NCBI RefSeq assembly: GCF_021347895.1
Contig: NC_067134.1
Span: forward strand, 28,370,152 to 28,434,151
Source: Acanthochromis polyacanthus
Taxonomy: Eukaryota > Chordata > Actinopteri > Pomacentridae
Direction of reading: 5' to 3'
DNA length: 64,000 nucleotides
The position numbers and the translations under genes were made by a program. Shown here piece by piece: positions 20,323-64,000 of this stretch (the first letter of the stretch is position 1; every line of letters starts with the position of its first letter). Under the pieces are notes generated by a model that made no database searches, had not been told where the DNA came from, and was given only the letters and a program-made list of their open reading frames with translations.

Positions 20323-22916
20323 GAACACTCAACAATCAAGATAAAGTGGAAAAACTGCAAATGAGGTGGGTTGTGCAAAATGTTCAAGTTATTTGGAGTT
20401 TAAAAGTCTTTTGGTTTTATGATTTCATAGTAATTGTGTAGTTTAAGGAGGCCTGCTGCTGGTGTAAACCCTTTAGTTTAACTTCAGTTTGTATTTTGGT
20501 TGCTGAAATGTTTTGTGTAGTTGCACAGCTTTGTTAAGACACTTAGTGGTATGTATCAGAACACTAATCTGGCAGCAGAAATGGTTATTTGAGCCTTCAT
20601 GCCTTTAAGCAAGGTCTTATTAGAGCTGTGCAGTCCATTGGATTTTTTAAATTCTTGGTAAAGTTGGCATGGCAACGGGTGGACAAACTTTAATTCATCC
20701 TTTAGCGAAGTGCTCAGATGGGTCAAGTGTTCAAACTATATCCTTCTGTGTCTCTGAACTACAGCTGGCAATATGCTGTTGGACTGAATACATGCAGCAT
20801 GATTAAATTATTATTACTGCCTGAGGAAACTCGTAAACAATCCCAGTTCCCACAACATAAGCGATAGTGATTCATTTTAATTGGGATTTAATGACAAAGA
20901 GGGAGAAATAATGCTATTTAAACTATGTAATACAATAATAGAAAATTATATGTAGAAGATGTTCACACAACCGCTCTCCCTTTTGCTTAAGGAATTTGAA
21001 TAAACTGGTTATAAACGCTTAAAAACTAACTAATGGGTACCATATCTAATACTGTACATGTAAATGATGAAATGCTGTAGAATATTTCTGAGATAAACAC
21101 TACAGTACAATAAATGCTCTGTTTTTACACAGCTGAGGACTTAAAGCAGATGAGTGGGAAACAGAAAAACAACATCTCCAATTTAGAAAAATTAAAATCA
21201 TGTTTATTTTTTGCCTGAAAATTCCTCAAAGCCACAGCAAAAAAAAAAAAAAACACTTTCAGAGAAGAATTTAGTTGAGTCGTATTTAAAAGATGAAAAT
21301 TCACAACATGAGTCATCTCAGGGTCAAGAGATTTTACAGTGTGATAGAAACCCAAGAAATCCAAATAATTCCAAATAATAAAATGTAGCCACAGATTAAC
21401 CTGAAAATATTTAATAGCGCTCTAATATGTGAACCTTAGTGGACTATAAACATGACAGAACAGTGGCATATTAAGAAAGTAGACAAGAATTCGGTTCCAG
21501 CCCAACAATGCTAGCCGTTATGCTAAACTGCAGCATTATTAATCCAGTTGACTTGTGCTAATGACGTTAGCGAGCTAATGGCGCTAGCAAAGTGGCTAAT
21601 TGTTGTAGTGCAAATCCACATTCACTAATGCTAATCGTGTTAGCTGGCTAACAAGTGTTCAGAAATACACCAGACTTCCCTGTTTTGTTGGTACCAGCTG
21701 CTCATGAGCTAATGCAGTGGCCTTAAATGAGTTATTACTGTATTTTGTAGTTCTCTGAAAGATTTTTATTTTAATGTAATGGATGTCAGTGTTGCGCAGG
21801 ATGGGCAAGTTTGAGCTACATGAGTATTGGTCCATTTCAGATGTATTTGTCTATTATGTTAGCATAAAAACTAGAAACAGAGGTAGTAGAATGTCAGTAC
21901 AAAACAGCCCCATCAACATCTGCATAGTTCACCAAGTAGCATGTTGTGCCCGTTACAAAAATTTAAAATAAACTTATTTTTTCAGAGGGGTAGGTAGGGG
22001 CTATCTCTTCTCTATGTGCAAAGTAAAATAATCTGCTTGTAAAACATCAGTCATGAGAGCAGAATCAATCTTCTAATCTGAATTTCAGCAGGAAAGTGTA
22101 TGAGTGTATTTACATCAATGTCACGTGTTCATTTAACATAATATCCAGGTAACTAAGAACACCAGGAGTGACTGTCACCAAGTTTCCAGCTTCATCTTCT
22201 TGGATATTAGGATTTCTCTTCACCATGTTGTGTCTGACCAGACTTCTTTCTATCAGCTGTTTGACTGTCCTTCTATCTCACACCATCCTGAGGTAGACGA
22301 GAGATGTTGCTGTTAAACTGCACTCGGAGAAAGCTCAGCACGCCTCCAACAATGCCGTTGCATCGGCAAATAAAGAGTTCCAGAGACAAGGAAACTGAGG
22401 TCAGTCTGATACCAATGAAACCAGAATGCAGACATTTTCTACAGTCACAGAACTCATTAACTAAATCTCCCAGGAATACTTAAGCCACTTTCAGACGTGC
22501 ACTGTTTTCCATGAATCTGACGGCATCCAAATGTGTCGGGTTGCCTGCAGTCTGAATGAGGCTTACTAGTCCGTAAAAGTTGTATAGTAGATCTGTGAAC
22601 ATCTGGAATGAAATGTAGTCAAAAGCTATGTACTAGAAGGTGTACATCTGGGGAAGGAGTTTTCCAGATTTCTGCAACAATAGGGATCCAGAATCACTAC
22701 GGAGAATTGAATTATCACAAACTGTAATGCACATAAAATTAAATGTTCCTGTGATGAAAACAGACTAACAGGTCAGATTAATGAGACTCACTAATAATAA
22801 ATGTTATCCAGTTTAGACAAAATGTTAACAGGAGTGGGCGTTTAGTTTGTTCCAGATGTTTGTAGTCTGAGTTTATTAAAAACCTGCAGCTTCAGACAGC
22901 AGCAGGATCCACATTA
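20323..22916. other. Intergenic AT-rich region
   Basis: No gene is seen. Around 21510-21660 there is a cluster of GCTAGC/GCTAAT-like words (GCTAATGACGTTAGCGAGCT and similar) with partial dyad symmetry. Confidence 0.4.
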
Positions 22917-22918
22917 TA

Positions 22919-23652
22919 GACCCTCCAGAAAAACGCAGACAAAAATCCTTGATTATGCAAATAAATATGCGGGGTTTTTATGCCATTTTATGCGGGGAAA
23001 TTGTGGAAAGTTGCAAAGTATGCGAATAATTGAGAAATATGCAAAAATATGCGTGATTCACCTGCCGTCTGGCTGCAGAGTGATGAGTCCTCTAATCAGA
23101 CACTGGGACTGCTGCAGGTTACTGGACTGACAGCCTGTGCTCTGGGAGGGGGAGAAGCTCACAGCAGCACCTGCTGCTTGTTGAGGACAGTAACTGCAGA
23201 ATGATCCTAGTTTTCCTGTCAGTCTCCAAAACGGCAGAAAAAGTCGCTAGATTTGTGGCTAGTTGCTTTTGACAAAAAAAGTCGCTAGGAGCTTTGAAAA
23301 GTCGTTAAGTTGGCAACACTGGCGCCGCGCTCCGCATCAGCTCGTGCTTCTAGTGTGTGTGTGAATGCGTGAACTGATGACGTCAGGCCGGGCGTCACAT
23401 AAAAACTCACAACTCCATTTATATCGGTTATAGTTTTCTGATTTTATGCGGAAATTGTGAAATCAAGCGAGACCCGCATATTTCTGTTTTATTTTCGTGG
23501 AAATGTGAGATTCTTGTGGGAATTATGCGCTGTTTTGCGGGGATTATGTGGCCTTTTGGGAAATAATTGACCCCCGCATAATCAACATTAAGCATTTTGG
23601 TGATTAATGCGGGAATTCATGCGATCGCATAATCGCGTTTTTCTGGAGGGTC
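22919..23652. mobile_element. Non-autonomous DNA transposon with 18-bp TIRs and TA target site
   Basis: The left end GACCCTCCAGAAAAACGC is the exact reverse complement of the right end at 23635-23652, and both sides are flanked by TA (22917-22918, 23653-23654). Inner sequences rich in ATGCGGGG and its complement are also partly inverted. There is no coding capacity; 734 bp. Confidence 0.85.
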
Positions 23653-23654
23653 TA

Positions 23655-24739
23655 ACATTAATCTCCAAAACCAGAGAGTTGTGCACATTTATGCATTTAG
23701 AAAAACAGCTGTAACTTAATTAATGGCTAATAATTATTAATTATCCTCAACATGTAGATAGGCTCAGTCAGAATCTAAAGGCCAGTCATACTGTTTCTTA
23801 CATCAGACACATAAAATAAACACTGATTAGAGCATTTTTATGTATTTGTTCTCAATGGATGTGCTTTCCAATCTCACATGTGCCCTAGATACTACTGTCT
23901 GAATGATAATATAACATCACACACGTCTGAGTGACTGAACACTGACTTTAACAGACCCCTGAAGCAGTAATGTTGTATAACTCAGGTCTGGGAAGGTCTT
24001 TGTTGTCATTGATGAGTCTAATTTTAAGCTGCTCACCCAAATGCCTGGTTGTCCTACCTCTGTTAACTGGACGTCGTATTAAACCCGTCCTGTGGTTTTA
24101 ATCTACCCAGTTATCACATCTAGAATCTACTCCAAACAGATCTAATCAGCTCATTTACCTAAAGGAGCCATTTTAAGTTGTCTTGTAAACAAGTTCCCTC
24201 TGTTTGTATTCAGAGTTATCAAACCACAGTAAGGTAGATTATTTGTGGCGTTTCATGTGTCGTATGAGCTGAAAGCCTCTTCTCCCACCTCTCTGTCGCT
24301 CTGCACTCAGTCCTCCTCCTCTCCTAATTGGATTAATTAACACTTTAGCTTTGAAGTGACAGTAACAGTACACAAGAGCCTACTCTGTGGGTCTGTTTAA
24401 ATGCCACTTTTTCAGTGCAGAGCGAGAAGCTAAGATGAGAGCGAGAGATAGAAAGCACTGAGTTTATCAAAAAAAAAGAAAAGCAAACCTCAGGAACTTA
24501 CTGTGTTCTAACATGAAGACTGATTTAATTCATCAGCTAAAGGTATTTTATAGCAGCAGTGTGATCATTTCATTACCAGCTCACAACAAAGACACTGGCT
24601 AGCAGATCTACAGAGGAGCTACTTGATATTATAGAAGAACGAGGCCTTATGGTCTGGATCAGAACTCAGGAGTTTCACCAGAAAACAGTCAGGTTAGCAG
24701 GTTAGCAGAGCTTCATTCCTATCTGAAGAAGTGCCTTCC
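23655..24739. other. Intergenic region
   Basis: No gene or repeat is recognised. Confidence 0.4.
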
Positions 24740-25140
24740 AAGGGTTGGTTCTTGTACAGACTGAGAAGAACCCTGAACCTAAATGGCTACCACAGCATTC
24801 TGCAGCTCCATGCAGAACCTTCTGGTATGTTCCAGTTGATCAGGAGTTCATCCTACAGCAGATAATGACCCAGAACATCAGCCCCAGCTCTGTAGAACCA
24901 CCTGAGGAACAAAGAACCAGGTGGTTGAGAACATGGAGTCTCCAGACTTAAACCCATGGAGCTGGTTTGGATGAACTGGACAGAAGAGTGAAACCAAAGA
25001 ACCTACACGAACCTCACATTTATGGGAACTTCTGCTGAAAAGCTGGAAGAACCTCCAGAAGAATGTTTGGTTTCCATTGAGAAAAGAATGAGTGTGTTCA
25101 GCTGTTAGATCTGCCAAAGGAGATTCTTTAATGAGTCAGA
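24740..25140 (+). pseudogene. Decayed Tc1/mariner transposase, C-terminal half
   Basis: Pieces of a Tc1-like DDE transposase appear in shifting frames: AGCAGATAATGACCCAGAACA gives a QxDNDPEH-like block near 24857, and TCTCCAGACTTAAACCCA gives SPDLNP near 24938, followed by a frameshifted W-DELDRRVK-like segment and HLWELL-like text. Frameshifts and stops break it, so it is not active. Confidence 0.75.
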
Positions 25141-25242
25141 AGTTCAGAAGATTTATTTTAAACTTCATGTGTTTATTTGTTCTGTGATTTCATTTCAGAG
25201 AACATTCAGACGTTAACATGCAGAATTGACAATAAAAAAGGT

Positions 25243-25512
25243 AGTGTCTACAGATACGGCACTTTCCATTTGCCAGACAGATACGGACCCGTACGCGAGT
25301 CTCGCGAGTCAAGAAGCTGCTAACCACTGCGAACTGTTGAAAGGTAAGCAAAGGTTAAGGTTAGGGTTGGTGTTAGGGTCAGGTTTAGGGTCCGTACCTG
25401 TAGTACCGATGCTACGGGTCCGTACCGCTAGCGTCTACCGGGAGTCACGTGACCAGATCTTGCGTATCTGATTGGCAAATGGCAAGTGCGGGTCCGTACC
25501 TCTAGCAGTGTT
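25243..25512. mobile_element. Imperfect fold-back element
   Basis: The left part (CTACAGATACGGCACTTTCC, ATTTGCCAGACAGATACGG) and the right part (CGTATCTGATTGGCAAATGG, CAAGTGCGGGTCCGTACC) are imperfect inverted copies. The centre is GTTAGGG/TTAGGG-rich, and GGACCCGTACGC and GCGGTACGGACCC-type blocks recur. It looks like a small MITE; ends are approximate. Confidence 0.6.
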
Positions 25513-26142
25513 CTAAAACTTTTGACCGGTAGTGTATCTGGAATTGAGGGGATTCAACTGTAAACATCTAAAATTGAATTACAACTTCAACATCAGTTAC
25601 AGACTTCAACATCTGCAGCTGAACCATGGATAAACCGTAATAGTGAGATTCTGTGAGGGCTGTCGCTGTGAAAATCTGAAATGTTCTTTTTGACTAGAGA
25701 TATTACATTAGAGCTATATGCTTTACAGATCCAGTCTAACTTTAAATTGTTAAAGCTTCCTGTCATACAGTCTGTTAAAAGCAGCTTCTGCCCTTTGACT
25801 TCATATTAGATCCTATTAGATAAGATCTGCCCTCTGGATGTTCGACCAACCAGAAGAGGAATACATTAAACAATCCTCTCCTTCATTTGCATACACCTCT
25901 TCTCGTTTTACCATCTGAAACACCAGAGGCTGTGAACTGTGAGGAAGAGGTGCTGCTTAAAATTTAACTGTCCAACTATTTTTATGGGGGTGATCAGGCC
26001 AAAACCATTCCTCACATCGAGGTGTCTCCATGGTTCTTTTTTAAGCAGAAGGCAGCCGGTGGATTAGTTCATCACTCTCCCTGGTATTTAGTTATAAAGG
26101 GAACCATCACTCCTGTGTTCTAATGCTTCATTGTGTTAGCTA
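25513..26142. other. Intergenic region
   Basis: No gene or repeat is recognised. Confidence 0.4.
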
Positions 26143-26182
26143 ATGGTGTTGAAAGGCTCATTGATGAGCCTTTCAACACCAT
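26143..26182. repeat. Perfect hairpin: 18-bp arms, 4-base loop
   Basis: ATGGTGTTGAAAGGCTCA (26143-26160), loop TTGA, then its exact reverse complement (26165-26182). The right arm runs into the A box of the SINE that follows. Confidence 0.95.
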
Positions 26183-26434
26183 GGCTCAGTGGGTAGAGTG
26201 GCCGTCCTGCATCCGTAGGGTTGCAGGTTCGATCCTCAGCCCATCGCGCTCACGTCGAGGTGTCCTTGAGCAAGACACTGAACCCCTAATTGGTCCTGGT
26301 GGGTCGTGGTTAGCGCCTTGCATGGCAGCTTCTGCCATCAGTGTGTGAATGGGTGAATGTGATGTATCATGTAAAGCGCTTTGGGTATCTTTCAGGTATA
26401 GTAAAAGCACTACATAAATACAGACCATTTACCA
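26179..26434 (+). mobile_element. tRNA-derived SINE
   Basis: Pol III A box TGGCTCAGTGG at 26182-26192 and B box GGTTCGATCC at 26226-26235 sit about 33 bases apart. Then comes a teleost SINE body (GTGTCCTTGAGCAAGACACT, GTGTGTGAATGGGTGAATG) and an end AAGCACTACATAAATACAGA. It is not a tRNA gene, as there is no cloverleaf past the B box. Confidence 0.9.
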
Positions 26435-26440
26435 TTATAA

Positions 26441-27289
26441 AACCCTTGTGCACTTATGTTAGCGCATGGATAAAAGTGTGAGTTTTACTGGAAAACCTGG
26501 AATCATCTGGATGATCCCAGACTTTAGAATGGTAGTTATTTCTGGAACTGTTGTGCAGTTAAATCTGGAGCAGTTTCCTAAAGTTTCATATAATAATTCA
26601 TGAAGTTCTTAAAGTAAGACTCTGAAGACTCGGATTTTTACCATATACACATCACATGCAGACTTTCTGTTGGCTGCAGGTTCTGGATCAGTCTTTGTTC
26701 AGTAGTTTGTTCCAGAAGTGAGTCTGTCGATTCAGAGCTGCACCTAAATCACTCTGAACTTCTTCATTAACTTTTAAAACATTTCTCCACACAGTCGTAA
26801 TTATAAGAAGTCCTTGAATCACTGTGAAGTCAGAACTGCTTGCTTGTATCTCAGAGGTCTTATTGAACCAGATTATCTGAGTTCAGACTGTAGGCTCAGA
26901 ACCAGAATGAGAAGCAGAACTTCTGGGTTCAGAAGGAAAACGCCCTCTTAATTTTAAAGATTAACTTTAAACTTTACTTTTTCATGAAGCTTGTAGTTGT
27001 GTCTGCTCAGCTGATCCTGAAGCATCTCTTAATTCTACGTCTATAATACTGCAGCTTTCCTTCAGCCTCCACATTTATACACCATTACATGTTACTTTTA
27101 ATATTTATTAAAGGATATTTACACGTGTATACAATGAAATTACCTTCAAACACGGTTTTAAAAAAGTTAGAATACAACAATCAGACCATACCTTTTACTT
27201 AATTAGATATTTTACAAAATATTCCTGTTTTATTAAATTACAGATGAAAAATAGTAAAATCAGAAAAATTTGTGAATTTAAATGTTCCC

Positions 27290-27334
<45 letters not shown>

Positions 27335-28147
27335 GAAAAACACTCATACATACAACATACATATTTGCTCCTATTGTTGTTTGTTCAAAGTTTTCTTTCA
27401 AAAATGGCAAAATGGTAGCTTGGTTAAAAGGGATTTCATTTGTTATTTTCCATATAAAATGTTTTATTTTGCCAAATAATAAATATCTGTCATGATTATG
27501 TCAACTTAATAAAAGAACACAATCCAAACTATTTGTGAATCAGCTCATTTTATTATTGTTTAGCTCATTAGAAGGTGGTTGGTATTAAATTCAGACGTTA
27601 TTTAGTTAATATTTTTGTGATATCCAGTCATTTTTTATTAATAAGTGATTGTTTCCATTATAAATAATGATGGAGTTTGTAAAGACAAGATCATAATGAA
27701 AATAAAAACATTACTTTATTTACTTTTAATTAAAATGTATGCAGATATATCCCAGGTAAATGTCTGTTCATCCATTCAGTCTCAACCAACATTAATTTGA
27801 GCTGAAAAACTTTATCTATTGTGTCAAATATTGATCTGGACAAAATTGTGAATAATTAATTATAAAGCCTGTTAATAATTAGATCAATATTTTAATCTCG
27901 TTCCTCCCACTGATTTAAATATTTCACAGTCAGGATTCATTTTCTAAAGCTGGACCTGATTGGACGCTTTGGAGGGCCGGTTTCGGCCCGCTGACCTTAT
28001 GTTTGACAGCCCAGTATAGAGAGCTCCAGACTATGAGTGTTCTGTACAGGTGAGGTCCGTCTCAGCTGATGATTTCTGGCTCATTAATCAGAATCTCACA
28101 TTAAATCCTCCATAAACACAAACGTTAAATAACCAGAATCATGACGA
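26441..28147. other. AT-rich intergenic region upstream of chrm4
   Basis: It holds a TA microsatellite (27293-27331) and, at 27975-28015, GGGCCGGTTTCGGCCCGCTG followed by TATGTTTGACA, the look of a hAT-type element end. No gene is seen. Confidence 0.5.
27293..27331. repeat. (TA)n microsatellite
   Basis: About 19 uninterrupted TA dinucleotides. Confidence 0.95.
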
Positions 28148-28464
28148 TTGGCTAGAATCAGTGACATCACAGCTCGCTCTCTCTCCGCTCCCTCTCTCTC
28201 TCTCTCTCCGCTGCTCACGAGCCGCGGTGTGGTGCGCGAGACTCCGAAGCTGAGCGCGCGCGAGGTTTTTTTGTTTTATACTTTGTTCTTAATAAGAGAA
28301 AAACGGAAATCGGCGAAAAGCTCCAGCAGCTGTTTGTGTTTGTTGTTGAGAAGAGAGAAGCTCCGGGAGAAATCCACGGGAGAAATCCACGGGACTACAG
28401 CAGGTGTGACAGCCGCGGGAAACTTGGAGCGGAGGACAGAGGTGGAGGAGCCTCGCCATGAAAC
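28148..28464 (+). promoter_or_regulatory. chrm4: Probable promoter and 5' UTR of chrm4
   Basis: This GC- and CpG-rich island in AT-rich surroundings begins with a CRE-like TGACATCA (28161) and a long CT tract (28176-28210), then GAGCGCGCGCGAGG. A 13-base direct repeat (GGGAGAAATCCAC) lies at about 28367-28391. It leads directly into the first coding exon. The transcription start is not determined. Confidence 0.5.
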
Positions 28465-63113
<34,649 letters not shown>

Positions 63114-63500
63114 TAAGAGCATCAAGGAAACCAAAGGAATGACACTAAACTGTTTGGTTTGCCTCAAAAATACTTCAGAAAACACATTCTATCCAACAAT
63201 CTGTTAAATAGATAGAAACTTGGTTTTATCTTCTGAGTTTGGTTTGTTAGAAGGAATTCCAGTGATGACCACAGAAATTGCATCATGATGTCAGAAGACA
63301 TTTGTTTTTTGCCTCCATGTTTATCCGGATTGCCCTACATCTGTCTAAATATAACATATGTGTACAGTAAGGCTGCTGTATGTTCAGGCATTTGGTGAAC
63401 CATCACTTTCTGAGTTAATGGTTAGAATATTAAGCTCACCTTGAATAGTTTCCTACATTTTAAAAATCTTTTGCATTGGATTATTTCTATCTGCTCTTAG

Positions 63501-63527
63501 CTAACCCTAACCCTAACCCTAACCCTA
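63501..63527. repeat. Short interstitial telomere-like (CTAACC)n repeat
   Basis: Four perfect CTAACC units plus CTA. Confidence 0.9.
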
Positions 63528-63575
63528 CTGAATTTCCCTTCAGGGATGAATAAAGTGATTCTATTTTATTCTCAA
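63528..63575 (+). mobile_element. Non-LTR retrotransposon 3' tail
   Basis: CTGAATTTCCCTTCAGGGAT followed by GAATAAAGTGATTCTATTTT is a common 3' terminus of teleost LINEs; it abuts the CTAACC run. Confidence 0.5.
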
Positions 63576-64000
63576 ACTTTCTACCATCTAAATTCTAGAA
63601 TCTCAGAAGAGTTACTGAGTAGATTACTGGATCCACCATCGAGCTCATGTTACCCAAGCTATTAGCATTAATTAATCATATACACTATTTGCTAAAAAAG
63701 TACAATGACATGTCCACAATTAATGATTTATGTGCATTTATCTCAGCCTCAACATTAAAACCACAGATAAACTGCTTAAATAACAGTAATTATCTGGTTA
63801 GAATGACTTCTGTAGAGTGGTGGGAGATCTTAGACAGCAGGTAAACAGCTGACAGGTCAGATAAATGAGTGAGTATCTGAGAGACGTTGGTCAGGATGTG
63901 ATGGTTGAACGGGTCAGAACATCTCCAGATCAGCTGGTCTCATCGTGTCAGTATCAATAGAAATGTACCAGTTTTCTGTTAAAAGTGGCCTGTGTTGCTC

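Noticed and set aside
26179..26260. A tRNA gene
   Set aside because: A and B boxes are present but no cloverleaf or 3' stem follows; the downstream body is that of a SINE.

Overview
The window is vertebrate nuclear DNA, almost certainly from a teleost fish. It shows large spliced genes with GT-AG introns, tRNA-derived SINEs, Tc1/mariner relics, many short inverted-repeat DNA transposons, microsatellites and minisatellites. There is no operon structure, and no tRNA, rRNA or protein-coding gene other than the two below was recognised. Gene models were built by eye from splice sites, reading phase and recalled family sequences; no alignment was run.

Region 1 (1-16.4 kb) is the 3' part of gucy1b2, the soluble guanylate cyclase beta-2 subunit, on the + strand. 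Nine consecutive coding exons join in phase to give 439 residues: the end of the PAS-like HNOBA domain, the signalling coiled coil, the whole class III cyclase domain, and a tail ending in a CAAX prenylation box (CVLL). The N-terminal H-NOX (haem) exons lie before base 1. Two introns carry large minisatellites (16/20-bp unit at 0.7-4.5 kb, 21-bp unit at 13.4-15.4 kb). Their stop-free frames look like giant proteins but are not genes.

Region 2 (16.4-28.1 kb) is intergenic. It holds microsatellites, LINE tails, a decayed Tc1-like transposase, a SINE next to a perfect hairpin, and two TIR/fold-back elements.

Region 3 (28.1-64 kb) is the 5' part of a muscarinic acetylcholine receptor gene, M4-like (chrm4), on the + strand. 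A short first coding exon (28465-28519) is followed by a 33-kb intron, then an exon for TM1-TM4 (61573-62171) and one for TM5 and the start of loop 3 (62958-63112). The rest lies past the window end. The 33-kb intron is packed with repeats.

The most unusual content is mobile. First, a family of about 0.5-0.6 kb elements occurs three times (6.1, 42.5, 46.1 kb), each with TAGCCTAGCCGCGCTAGAC-type ends and a perfect 9-bp target duplication; two copies carry a RecQ-like helicase fragment with an intact Walker A motif. Second, the 21-bp minisatellite at 30.7-32.5 kb is an expansion of a unit present about once at the tail of four other copies of the same dispersed repeat in this window, so its origin can be read from the sequence.

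The two genes belong to different signalling routes (NO/cGMP and Gi-coupled acetylcholine) and there is no sign that they are co-regulated.
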